Positions 8,833 to 17,223 of a DNA stretch of 64,000 bases are shown here, piece after piece (the stretch's first letter is position 1; the number at the start of each line of letters is the position of its first letter). Where the stretch lies: the NCBI RefSeq assembly GCF_032056465.1, contig NZ_DAMBCL010000011.1. One strand, given 5' to 3'. Under the pieces are notes generated by a model. It did no database searches. It had not been told where the DNA came from and saw nothing but the letters and a program-made list of their open reading frames with translations. The position numbers and the translations under genes are program-made. Origin of the DNA: Mobilicoccus sp032056465 (lineage in GTDB: Bacteria > Actinomycetota > Actinomycetes > Actinomycetales > Dermatophilaceae).

Positions 8833-9052
8833 GTCGCCTCTCCGTCCTGATCCTGCCTCGGGCGTGATCCTGCCTCGGGTCTCGTGCGCATCGTCGCACC
8901 CGTCACCGACAGCCCAGGACCGGCAACGCTGTGTCGCTCGCCTCACCGCTCCCGCGCGCGCCCCGCACGCTCCCCGAGGCATCCCGGCGAATCCGGTCGA
9001 GGGAAAGGCCGTCCCCGTTCGGGCTACCCGGAGATCCGGTGAGAGTGCCCGG

Positions 9053-9058
9053 TAGGCT
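9053..9058 (+). promoter_or_regulatory. -10 box, predicted leaderless lpd mRNA
   Basis: TAGGCT ends 6 nt before the lpd ATG at 9065, and no Shine-Dalgarno sequence precedes that ATG. Confidence 0.6.
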
Positions 9059-9064
9059 GACCGC

Positions 9065-10459
9065 ATGGCTGATCACTACGACGTCGTCGTCCTCGGTGCT
9101 GGTCCCGGCGGGTATGTCGCCGCCATCCGTGCCGCTCAACTCGGCAAGTCCGTTGCCGTCATCGAGAAGAAGTACTGGGGCGGGGTCTGCCTCAACGTCG
9201 GGTGCATCCCGAGCAAGGCGCTGCTGAAGAACGCCGAGCTCGCCCACACCCTCACGCACGACAAGAAGAAGTACGGCATCGAGGGCGACGCCACGATGTC
9301 CTACGGCCCGACGCACAAGCGCAGCCGCCAGGTCAGCGCGGGGATCGTCAAGGGCGTCCACTTCCTCATGAAGAAGAACAAGATCACCGAGATCGACGGG
9401 TGGGGAACCCTCCAGAAGGGCAACTCGATCACGGTCGAGGGCGACAAGGGCACGACCGAGGTCACCTACGACGACCTCATCATCGCCACCGGCGCCGTCG
9501 TGCGCACGATGGGCATCGAGCTCAGCGAGAACGTCGTCACCTACGAGGAGCAGATCCTCGACGAGAACCTTCCCGGCAGCATCATCATCGGTGGATCCGG
9601 CGCCATCGGTGTCGAGTTCGCCTACGTCATGGCCAACTTCGGCGTCGACGTGACGATCGTCGAGTTCGTCGACCGCATGGTGCCCACCGAGGACGCGGAC
9701 GTGTCCAAGGAGCTCCTCAAGCACTACAAGAAGCTCGGGGTCAAGGTCATGACCGGCACGAAGGTCGAGTCCGTCGAGGACACGGGCTCGGGCGTCAAGG
9801 TCACGGTCTCCCCCGCGGCGGGGGGCGACAGCCAGGTGCTCGAGGCCGACAAGATGCTGTGTGCCTTCGGGTTCCAGCCCCGCACCGAGGGCTTCGGCCT
9901 CGAGAACCTCGGCGTCGAGCTGACCGAGCGCGGCGCGATCCAGATCGACGAGTACATGCGCACGAACGTCGACCACGTCTACGCGATCGGCGACGTGACG
10001 GCCAAGCTCATGCTCGCCCACGTCGCCGAGTCCATGGGCATCGTCGCCGCCGAGACCATCGCGGGCGCCGAGACGATGGCGATCGACTACGACTTCATCC
10101 CGCGGGCGACCTACTGTCACCCGCAGATCGCCTCGATGGGCTACAGCGAGCAGCAGGCGAAGGACAAGGGCTTCGACGTCAAGACGGCCTCGTTCCCGTT
10201 CACGGCCAACGGCAAGGCCCAGGGCCTCGGCGACGGCGTCGGGTTCGTCAAGGTCGTCGCCGATGCGAAGTACGACGAGATCCTCGGCTGCCACATGATC
10301 GGCCCCGACGTCACCGAGCTCCTTCCGGCGGTCAACGTGGCCAAGCAGTGGGACCTCACGGCCGACGAGGTCTCCCGCACCGTCTTCGCCCACCCGACGC
10401 TCGGCGAGGCCCTCAAGGAGGCCATGCACGGCATCGCGGGCCACATGATCAACTTCTAA
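9065..10459 (+). CDS. lpd: Dihydrolipoyl dehydrogenase (E3)
   Basis: FAD-dependent oxidoreductase of 464 residues that reoxidises dihydrolipoamide with NAD+ for the pyruvate and 2-oxoglutarate dehydrogenase and glycine cleavage complexes. Visible features: FAD-binding GAGPGG (11-16), redox-active disulfide in GGVCLNVGC (C42, C47), NAD-binding GGSGAIG (near 180), the second FAD motif YAIGDVT, and the catalytic His-Glu pair in HPTLGE (H443, E448). The length equals the family norm. It stands alone, divergent from mch, and no E1 or E2 gene is nearby. The start is fixed by the TAGGCT box just upstream. Confidence 0.95.
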   Translation: MADHYDVVVLGAGPGGYVAAIRAAQLGKSVAVIEKKYWGGVCLNVGCIPSKALLKNAELAHTLTHDKKKYGIEGDATMSYGPTHKRSRQVSAGIVKGVHFLMKKNKITEIDGWGTLQKGNSITVEGDKGTTEVTYDDLIIATGAVVRTMGIELSENVVTYEEQILDENLPGSIIIGGSGAIGVEFAYVMANFGVDVTIVEFVDRMVPTEDADVSKELLKHYKKLGVKVMTGTKVESVEDTGSGVKVTVSPAAGGDSQVLEADKMLCAFGFQPRTEGFGLENLGVELTERGAIQIDEYMRTNVDHVYAIGDVTAKLMLAHVAESMGIVAAETIAGAETMAIDYDFIPRATYCHPQIASMGYSEQQAKDKGFDVKTASFPFTANGKAQGLGDGVGFVKVVADAKYDEILGCHMIGPDVTELLPAVNVAKQWDLTADEVSRTVFAHPTLGEALKEAMHGIAGHMINF

Positions 10460-10491
10460 CCCCTCGGTCCGCGAGGAGCACCGCACGATCG

Positions 10492-10529
10492 ACGCCCCCG
10501 GCTCGACCCCTCGGTCGCGTCGGGGGCGT
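10492..10529. terminator. hairpin between lpd and the convergent TetR gene
   Basis: Arms 10492-10500 (ACGCCCCCG) and 10521-10529 pair perfectly, and an inner CGACC/GGTCG stem extends the structure. It lies 32 nt past the lpd stop. Confidence 0.6.
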
Positions 10530-10570
10530 TCGGTGCCCCGGGGGCGACGTACCCGTCTCGACGCCGGACC

Positions 10571-11188
10571 TCAGTCGGCCGGGGTCTCCTCGTGGCGACG
10601 GCAGGGACGGGGGAACGCGCGGCGGGTGGCCTCGGCGAGGACGGCCTCCCCCGGGTAGGTCGGGTCGACGAGCATCACCGCGGCGGCGCCGAGGACCGCG
10701 GCCCACAGCTCGTCGGCCACGGCGACCTCGTCGGCCTCCGGTGCGACCTCGCCGCAGAGTCGGGCGTTGGCGACGACTCCCCGCAGGCGCCCGCGAAGGG
10801 CCCGGTCGTCCTCGCGCGCGACGGCGGCGAGAGCCTCCGAGCGTGCGGCCAGCACCTGGAATTCGGCGCGGGCCAGGCAGTCCCGGCGGTTCTCGGGGAC
10901 GGGGAGGAACGACGTGAGCGCGGTCGTGCACATCGTGCGGATGGACTCCTCACGCCGCTCACCGACGTCGACGATCGCCGCCACCCGCCGCTCCATCGAG
11001 GACAGCAGTTCCGCGTAGGCCCGGTGGACGAGCAGATCCTTGCCCGGGAAGTAATGCTGCACCAGCCCGACCGAGACCCCCGAGCGGGCCGCCACGGCCG
11101 CGATCGTCACCCGCCCGAGCCCCTCCTGACGGGCGATGTCCACCGCCGCCGCGGCGATCTCGGTCCGTCGTCGTTCGTGATCCGCCAT
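10571..11188 (-). CDS. TetR family regulator (divergent from serine hydrolase)
   Basis: Regulator of 205 residues with N-terminal helix-turn-helix (TIAAVAARSGVSVGLVQHYF near residues 28-47) and a TetR C-terminal domain. ATG at 11188 (MADHERRRTEI) fits the usual short N-terminus; ATG at 11197 would add three residues. It is transcribed away from the serine hydrolase gene, and nested CCATA/TATGG dyads fill the space between them, so it probably represses itself and that gene (inference). Confidence 0.88.
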   Translation of the reverse strand: MADHERRRTEIAAAAVDIARQEGLGRVTIAAVAARSGVSVGLVQHYFPGKDLLVHRAYAELLSSMERRVAAIVDVGERREESIRTMCTTALTSFLPVPENRRDCLARAEFQVLAARSEALAAVAREDDRALRGRLRGVVANARLCGEVAPEADEVAVADELWAAVLGAAAVMLVDPTYPGEAVLAEATRRAFPRPCRRHEETPAD

Positions 11189-11204
11189 CCTCACCATGCC
11201 CACA

Positions 11205-11235
11205 CCATACGTCCATATGGTCCAATACCGTATGG
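11205..11235. promoter_or_regulatory. nested palindrome, candidate TetR operator
   Basis: Outer arms CCATACG (11205-11211) and CGTATGG (11229-11235) flank an inner perfect CCATATGG (11213-11220). The site is AT-rich against its surroundings, lies between divergent starts, and covers the hydrolase start codon. Confidence 0.55.
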
Positions 11236-12551
11236 GCATTCAATTCCAACGGACGCTGCTGCTCCCGATGCTGCTCGTCGCCCTCCTCGCGTCCGTGTTC
11301 GCGGCGCCCGCCTCCGCGGACGACGGCTCGAGCCTCGCAAGCGAGGCGGCTCGGGTGGGCGTGCCCGGTGGAGTGGTGGCGCACCTCGAGCGCGGACGGG
11401 TGACGCACGTCGAGGCCTTCGGTCGCGCCGACCCGACCGATCGGTTCCTCTTCGGATCGGTCTCCAAGCCGATCGCCGCGGCGGTGGCCCAGGATCTCGC
11501 CGACGCCGGTCGCCTCGACCTCGGCAGACCCGTCGGCGAGTCGGTCCGCGGTGGGCCCGACGTCCCCGCACGGTCCCTGCTCGACCACACCGCCGGACTC
11601 GACTTCGGTGCAGACGTGCTCGACGTCGACCGGCCGGGCACCACGGCGACCCGGCTGCTCGCCGAGCTCCCGCCTCCCGCCCTGTCGGCGGCTGGGACCC
11701 ATCACTACTCGAGCCTCGGGTACGTCTACCTCCAGGCGCTGATCGAGCAGGCGTCGGGGACCGACTACGGCACGGCACTCCGGCACGCCGTCCCGAGCAC
11801 GCGCATCGGGGCCTCCGCGCGCGAATGCGGCGACCTCGCGACCCCGCACCGGTTCGTCGGCCCCTGGGCGGTCTCGCAGCCGGGACCCTACGACGGCGCG
11901 GGCGCCGCCTACGGCTACACGTGCGGGAGCATCGAGGATCTCGCGCGATTCGCCGAACGGCACCTCGCCGACCCCACGCTCGCCGATCCGACCCCGACGG
12001 GCCGCGCGGGGACCACGTACGCCGACGGATGGCGTCTCACCACGGAGGCCGACGGCGGACTCACCCACTGGCACACCGGCACGGTGCCGGGGTACTTCAG
12101 CGGCGTCTTCCTCGACCCCGCCGGCGGCCGGGGCGCCGTCGTGCTGCTCAGCGCGTCCGGGTTCCTCCACGAGGAGCAACTCGCCGCGCTCGTGCGGAAC
12201 GAGTACGACCGGGTGACCGGTCGCCGGGTCACGACGGTCCCGGCGGCGCCCTGGGCCCTCGCCCCGGTCGTCGCCTGCCTCGCCGGCGCGGTGCTCCTGA
12301 TCCTGTCGCTCTCCCGGCGATCGACACGGCGTGGTCGTCGCCGGGTTCTCGCGTGGGGCACCCTCGGGCTCGCCATGCTCGGGATCGTCGCGGTCCTCAT
12401 GTTCGCCGGCCCCTACCCACCCCGCTACGTGTGGTTGTGGGAACCCGGCTTCGCCGTGGCCTGGGGGCTCACGATCCTGGCCGCCGCCGTGGGCGTGGCG
12501 ACCTCCCTCCGTCGGCGCGACGACCCGACCTCCTCGACCGACGTGGGGTGA
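11232..12551 (+). CDS. Serine beta-lactamase-like hydrolase, membrane-anchored
   Basis: Penicillin-binding-protein-like serine hydrolase (beta-lactamase class C / AmpH fold) of 439 residues. A signal peptide (about residues 1-29, ending AAPASA) exports the enzyme domain. The catalytic SxxK is SVSK in FLFGSVSKP, and the second motif is YSS in HHYSSLGY, where many relatives have YxN. Three membrane helices follow the hydrolase domain from about residue 340. ATG at 11232 gives a compact signal peptide; ATG at 11196 is an alternative that would place the palindrome inside the coding region. Substrate unknown. It probably pairs with the following alpha/beta hydrolase. Confidence 0.82.
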   Translation: MGIQFQRTLLLPMLLVALLASVFAAPASADDGSSLASEAARVGVPGGVVAHLERGRVTHVEAFGRADPTDRFLFGSVSKPIAAAVAQDLADAGRLDLGRPVGESVRGGPDVPARSLLDHTAGLDFGADVLDVDRPGTTATRLLAELPPPALSAAGTHHYSSLGYVYLQALIEQASGTDYGTALRHAVPSTRIGASARECGDLATPHRFVGPWAVSQPGPYDGAGAAYGYTCGSIEDLARFAERHLADPTLADPTPTGRAGTTYADGWRLTTEADGGLTHWHTGTVPGYFSGVFLDPAGGRGAVVLLSASGFLHEEQLAALVRNEYDRVTGRRVTTVPAAPWALAPVVACLAGAVLLILSLSRRSTRRGRRRVLAWGTLGLAMLGIVAVLMFAGPYPPRYVWLWEPGFAVAWGLTILAAAVGVATSLRRRDDPTSSTDVG

Positions 12552-12578
12552 CGCGGTCCCGGGTGACACGATCGGGGC

Positions 12579-13235
12579 ATGGACCTCACCGTCGAGACAG
12601 TGCAGGGCCCGGGCCGACTCGTCGTCGCCGAGGCCACGGGCGCGCCGAGCACCGTGCTCCTCCTCGGGCACGGCGCCGGGGGCGGTGTCGAGGCCTTCGA
12701 CCTCCGGGCTCTCGCGGACGTCCTGCCCGCCGCCGGCGTCACCGTCGTGCGGTACTCCCAGCCGTGGCGCGAGGCGGGGCGCAAGGTCGCGGTGAGCCCG
12801 CCTCGCCTCGACGAGGCCTGGGCCCCTGCCGTCGAGGCCGTCGCGACGCGGTGGCCCTCGCTGCCGCTCGTCGTCGGTGGACGCAGCGCAGGCGCGCGCG
12901 TCGCCTGCCGCTGGGCCGCCACACACGAGGTCGTGGGCGTGGTCGCGCTCTCGTTCCCGTTGCACCCACCGGGCCGGCCGGAGGCGTCCCGCGTCGACGA
13001 ACTCGCGGGCGCGCGGGCCCCGCTGCTCGTCGTGCAGGGCGAGTCCGATCCGTTCGGCCGGCCGGGCGAGATCCGGGACGCCATCGACGCCGCCGACCAC
13101 GCCGGGGACCGCACCCTCGTCGAGGTGCCCGGCGCGAGGCACGGCCTCGAACCTCACCGCGTCGGCGACGACCCGGCGACCCGGGTGGCGGCGATCGTCG
13201 ACCCGGTGCGGGAGTTCCTCACCCGCGTCGGTTGA
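12579..13235 (+). CDS. Alpha/beta-hydrolase family protein
   Basis: A 218-residue protein with the compact alpha/beta-hydrolase layout: GHGAGGG oxyanion loop near residue 30, nucleophile elbow GGRSAGAR (GxSxG) near residues 101-108, a late Asp in QGESDPFG, and catalytic His in GARHGLE. This is the TEX30/KANL3-like dienelactone-hydrolase-related group. It starts 27 nt after the serine hydrolase stop, so the two are probably co-transcribed. Substrate unknown. The ThrE gene converges on it with a 19-bp gap. Confidence 0.82.
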   Translation: MDLTVETVQGPGRLVVAEATGAPSTVLLLGHGAGGGVEAFDLRALADVLPAAGVTVVRYSQPWREAGRKVAVSPPRLDEAWAPAVEAVATRWPSLPLVVGGRSAGARVACRWAATHEVVGVVALSFPLHPPGRPEASRVDELAGARAPLLVVQGESDPFGRPGEIRDAIDAADHAGDRTLVEVPGARHGLEPHRVGDDPATRVAAIVDPVREFLTRVG

Positions 13236-13254
13236 CACCTGCTCCGCGACCGCC

Positions 13255-14868
13255 TCACTCGGCGACGCGAGCCCCTCGGCGCAGGGCGGCGGCCGTCGCA
13301 CGGCTCTGTCGGCGGGAACGACCGCGAGGCACCTGGCGACCGAAGTAGGACCCGAGGCTGACGCCGCCGGCGATGGCGAGTCCGGTCGCCCCCGCCGTCA
13401 TGAGCAGGGTCGGGCCGTGGGTCGCGGGCGTGAGGATCGGCGTCGGTTCGACGACGTAGTACAGGCCGCGGTAGACCATGCCGCCGGGGAGGAACGCGAC
13501 GATGCCCGAGGTGCTGATCGCGAGCGAGGGCACCTTGAACAGCCACGCGGTGGGCTGCGACACGAAGCCGATGACGAGACACGCGAGGGCCGTCGCCGGG
13601 ATCGCGCCGAGCCCAGACCGCATGAGCGCGGCATACGTGGCCCACCCGAGCAGACCCATCGCGACCGACACGAGGATCGTGCGCGAGCCGGCGTAGCAGC
13701 CGATCGCGAACGACAGGGCGATGACGGCGACGGCGACGAGCTGCACGAGGAAGGACGCGGCGAGGTCGCCCTTCGGCAGGATGTAGGCGGGCACGCCGAG
13801 CCATGAGGCCACCGAGATGATCGACAGGACACCCACGAGGATGCCGAGCGTCAGCGTGAAGACCTCGAACGATCGCGCCCCGGCGGTGACGTAATAGCCG
13901 TCGATCGCGTCCTGGGCCGCACCGACGACCGAGAGGCCCGCGAGGAGCACGACGATGCCGGTGGCGACGAGCACCGAGGGTCTCATCTGGTCGGCGAACG
14001 GGAGCCCGTAGCCCTGCGCGGCGACGATCGCCATCGCGACGGCGGTCGGGATGGCACCGCCGAGCATCTGGCAGAAGAACGCGGCGAGGCGCCGGCGCCC
14101 CGCCCACAACAACGCCCGGTCGACGATGCCGGAGATGACGACCGCGAAGAGGATCTCGTAGAGGTGCCCGCCGATGAGGGCGGCGACTCCGCCACCGAGG
14201 AGGAGGAACGAGAACGTGATGAACCCTCGGCGGTACAGGTGTGGCCGCCTCATGATCGAGACGAACCGTTCCTGCGCCTCCTCCAGCGGCAACCCCTCGT
14301 CGGTGATCTCCCGGACGAGCTCATGCGTGGCCGCGAGCCGCTCGTAGTCCGGCACCCGGGTGCGCACGATGCGGATCATCGTCACGGGGTCCTCGAACGC
14401 GCCCCGGTGGTGGGTGACCGCGACCGAGGTGAACGTGACGTCGACGTGGACGGCCCTCAACCCGTAGGCCGAGGTGACCGCGAGGACGTAGGAGGTGACG
14501 TCCGCGGCCGAGGCGCCCGTCGACAGCGTCGACTCGGCGATCCGCATCGCGAGGTCGATGACGGCGCGCGACCGGGCCTTCTCGATACCGCCGGTGATCT
14601 CGCTGAGGTCGAGTCCCCACGTGGGCGCATCGGCGGCGCGGACCGCGTTCTTGGCGAGCCGGAGGATCGAGGCGGCCTGGGGGGCGCGCTGCGTCGGCTT
14701 CTCCGGCCCGCGATCCCTCACGGCGGAGTCGAGCAGTCCCTCGTCGACGACGGCGAACACCTGGCTGGGCGGGTCGTCGGAGACGCCGACGAGCTCGGGG
14801 TTGACCTGAGACTTCGACGAGGGCGGGGCGGTGGGGAACTGCTCGGTCACGTCCTCACTGTGGGCCAT
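13255..14868 (-). CDS. thrE: Threonine/serine exporter ThrE family
   Basis: Integral membrane protein of 537 residues with the ThrE fold of actinobacteria: a hydrophilic N-terminal half (DUF1212-type, including ADVTSYVLAVTSAYGLRAVHVDV) and about ten membrane helices in two groups, split by a loop around GARSFEVFTLTLG. Known ThrE of Corynebacterium exports threonine and serine by proton antiport; that role here is by family. ATG at 14868 precedes a 100-residue cytosolic leader. It is divergent from the aminopeptidase gene, a plausible link between peptide breakdown and amino-acid efflux (inference). Confidence 0.87.
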   Translation of the reverse strand: MAHSEDVTEQFPTAPPSSKSQVNPELVGVSDDPPSQVFAVVDEGLLDSAVRDRGPEKPTQRAPQAASILRLAKNAVRAADAPTWGLDLSEITGGIEKARSRAVIDLAMRIAESTLSTGASAADVTSYVLAVTSAYGLRAVHVDVTFTSVAVTHHRGAFEDPVTMIRIVRTRVPDYERLAATHELVREITDEGLPLEEAQERFVSIMRRPHLYRRGFITFSFLLLGGGVAALIGGHLYEILFAVVISGIVDRALLWAGRRRLAAFFCQMLGGAIPTAVAMAIVAAQGYGLPFADQMRPSVLVATGIVVLLAGLSVVGAAQDAIDGYYVTAGARSFEVFTLTLGILVGVLSIISVASWLGVPAYILPKGDLAASFLVQLVAVAVIALSFAIGCYAGSRTILVSVAMGLLGWATYAALMRSGLGAIPATALACLVIGFVSQPTAWLFKVPSLAISTSGIVAFLPGGMVYRGLYYVVEPTPILTPATHGPTLLMTAGATGLAIAGGVSLGSYFGRQVPRGRSRRQSRATAAALRRGARVAE

Positions 14869-14949
14869 CGCCGCGAGGCCCGGCAAACCCGCTCGCGTGC
14901 GCCCGGGATCCGCCGGTGGAGGCCGTGCGCGCCGTGTGAGGATGGCGAG

Positions 14950-16464
14950 ATGAGCGAGAAGCAGCCGACGAAGCCCGACCACCGCAGCCGCCCGAACAAC
15001 GAGCAGTTCAAGACCTTCATCGCCTCCGGGTGGGCGCCCCGTCCGACCGACCTCCCCGAGCAGGCCGAGGTCGCGCGATGGACGCCCGCGCGTCGCGCCG
15101 TCGTGTCCGAGGCATTCCCCGGCGAACGGCTCGTGATGCCCGCCGGCGGGCTCAAGGTGCGCAGCAACGACTGTGACTACGTCTTCCGCCCCCACACCGC
15201 GTTCTCTCACCTCACGGGGCTCGGCGCCGACCGCGAGCCCGACGCGGTCCTCGTCCTCGAACCCTCCGAGGAGGGCGGGCACGACCCCATCCTGTACTTC
15301 CGGCCCCTCGCGCCCCGGGACTCCGAGGAGTTCTTCGCCGACTCCCGCTACGGCGAGTTCTGGGTGGGGTCGCGCCCGACGCTCGAGTCGATGGCGGCCG
15401 AGCTCGGCATGGAGACGCGGCACATCGATCAGTTGGGCGACGCCCTCGCCAAGGATGCCGGGCAGGTCGCGCTGCGCGTCGTCGCCGAGGCCGACGCCGA
15501 TGTCGCCGCGCTCGTGGAGAAGGTGCGCGCCGAATCCGGTCTCGGCACCACCGAGGCCCAGCTCACGGCCGCGGCCGAGGCCGACGCCGAGCTCGCCCGC
15601 ACGTGTTCGACGATGCGCCTGGTCAAGGACGACTGGGAGAAGGACCAGATGCGCCTCGCCTGCGAGGGGACGGCGCGGGCGTTCGACGCCGTCGTCGCGG
15701 ACCTGCCCGAGGCCAAGAAGCGGGGCCGTGGCGAGCGCTGGGTCGAGGGTGTCTTCGGCCTCCACGCGCGCCACCACGGCAACGGTGTCGGCTACGACTC
15801 CATCTGCGCGGCGGGCGACCACGCGAACACGCTCCACTGGATCCGCAACACCGGCGACCTGCGCGACGGCGACCTGCTCCTGCTCGACGCGGGCATCGAG
15901 GTCGACTCGCTCTTCACCGCGGACGTCACCCGCACCCTGCCGATCTCGGGGCGCTTCTCGGACGTGCAGCGCCGCATCTACGAGGCCGTGTACGCCGCCC
16001 AGCAGGCCGGGATCGCCGCCTGCCGTCCGGGCAACCACTTCAAGGACGTCCACGCCGCCGCCATCCGCGTGATCGCCGAGCACCTGCACAAGTGGGGACT
16101 GCTGCCCGAGGGCGTCGACGTCGAGGCCACCCTGGACACCGACACGGGCCAGTACCACCGCCGCTGGATGGTCCACGGCACGAGTCACCACCTCGGCATG
16201 GACGTCCACGACTGCGCCCAGGCCCTTCGTGAGGACTACATGGACGCCGAGCTGCGCCCCGGCATGGTGCTCACGGTCGAGCCGGGCCTGTACTTCAAGG
16301 CCGACGACCAGCTCGCGCCCGAGGAGTTCCGTGGGATCGGCGTGCGCATCGAAGACGACATCCTCATCACCGAGGACGGCTGCGAGAACCTCTCGGCGAT
16401 GATCCCCAGCCGCGCCGACGACGTCGAGGCGTGGATGGCGCGGATCCTCGACGCCGGCGCCTGA
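14950..16464 (+). CDS. pepP: Xaa-Pro aminopeptidase (M24B)
   Basis: Manganese-dependent aminopeptidase P of 504 residues, which removes N-terminal residues followed by proline. The creatinase fold and all five metal ligands can be seen: D and D in LLDAGIEVDSLFTADVTRT, H in HGTSHHLGMDVHD, E in TVEPGLYF, and E in RIEDDILITEDG. The N-terminal domain includes RSNDCDYVFRPHTAFSHLTG. The ATG at 14950 follows a purine-rich stretch without a classic ribosome site. The gene ends at a hairpin shared with the convergent stress-protein gene. Confidence 0.93.
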   Translation: MSEKQPTKPDHRSRPNNEQFKTFIASGWAPRPTDLPEQAEVARWTPARRAVVSEAFPGERLVMPAGGLKVRSNDCDYVFRPHTAFSHLTGLGADREPDAVLVLEPSEEGGHDPILYFRPLAPRDSEEFFADSRYGEFWVGSRPTLESMAAELGMETRHIDQLGDALAKDAGQVALRVVAEADADVAALVEKVRAESGLGTTEAQLTAAAEADAELARTCSTMRLVKDDWEKDQMRLACEGTARAFDAVVADLPEAKKRGRGERWVEGVFGLHARHHGNGVGYDSICAAGDHANTLHWIRNTGDLRDGDLLLLDAGIEVDSLFTADVTRTLPISGRFSDVQRRIYEAVYAAQQAGIAACRPGNHFKDVHAAAIRVIAEHLHKWGLLPEGVDVEATLDTDTGQYHRRWMVHGTSHHLGMDVHDCAQALREDYMDAELRPGMVLTVEPGLYFKADDQLAPEEFRGIGVRIEDDILITEDGCENLSAMIPSRADDVEAWMARILDAGA

Positions 16465-16495
16465 CCGCTCCGGCTGCCCCGCCGGTCGGGCGGGT

Positions 16496-16518
16496 CGCCC
16501 CGCCGATCAGGCGGGGCG
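16496..16518. terminator. bidirectional hairpin between pepP and stress-protein gene
   Basis: Perfect 9-bp arms CGCCCCGCC (16496-16504) and 16510-16518 around the loop GATCA. The loop holds part of the stop codon of the minus-strand gene. Confidence 0.6.
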
Positions 16519-17133
16519 GCCGTCCGGGCCGGGGCCGTCGGAACCGGGGCCGCCCTGCCCGAACGTCGCGGGGCCCTCCCCGCGCGGGCCGCCGTCGGCG
16601 CCGTGTCCGCCCCCGGGTTGCGAACCGTGGGCGGACGCCTGACCAGGGCCGCGGAGGATGCGGTCGGCGTCGTGGAACGTCGCGTGCTCGACGAGGATCT
16701 CGTACCGGGTGGCGATCACCTGGCTCACCGACGTGAAGTCGCGCTTGCCCTGGGTGAGGGCGTAGCCGGTGCCCGCCCACACCGCGAGGAAGAACGCACC
16801 GGCGATGACGGCCCACAGCACCGTGCCGAGCGTGTCGCGACCGCCGGTGGCGAAGATCGACATGAGCAGACCCACCATGAGGCCCACCCACATGCCGCTG
16901 AGCGCCCCGCTGCCGATCGCCTTGAAGGCCGTCATGCGACCGGTCACGCGCTCGACCTGCTTGAGGTCGGTGCCGACGATCATGACGTTCTGCACGGCGA
17001 AGCCGTGGTCGGACAGGTAGTCGACGGCGCGCTGCGCGTCGTCGTAGGTGTCGTAGACCGCGAGACTCCGCGGGCTGCTCAGCTGTAGCGCCGCCATCGG
17101 CAGGCGCCCAGGCATTCCAGGTTGCATCCCCAT
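16507..17133 (-). CDS. General stress protein 17M-like membrane protein
   Basis: A 208-residue protein. The N-terminal half resembles the GSP17M/YflT-type domain (SLAVYDTYDDAQRAVDYLSDHGF...VQNVMIVGTDLKQVERVTGRMT), then two glycine-rich membrane helices (ALSGMWVGLMVGLLMSIFATGG and VLWAVIAGAFFLAVWAGTGYA). A YEILVEHATFHDADRIL block precedes a disordered Gly/Pro/Asp-rich tail. Start at ATG 17133; the next in-frame ATG, two codons later, is equally possible. Function unproven. It is 90 bp downstream of mcd, on the same strand. Confidence 0.78.
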   Translation of the reverse strand: MGMQPGMPGRLPMAALQLSSPRSLAVYDTYDDAQRAVDYLSDHGFAVQNVMIVGTDLKQVERVTGRMTAFKAIGSGALSGMWVGLMVGLLMSIFATGGRDTLGTVLWAVIAGAFFLAVWAGTGYALTQGKRDFTSVSQVIATRYEILVEHATFHDADRILRGPGQASAHGSQPGGGHGADGGPRGEGPATFGQGGPGSDGPGPDGRPA

Positions 17134-17223
17134 GTCCCCATCCCATCACATGCGAGGCGAGGGACGATGCTCGCGCATCGCCCCTCGCGTCGGTGTCGTG
17201 GCCGTCGGTCGCCTCTTCGCGTC

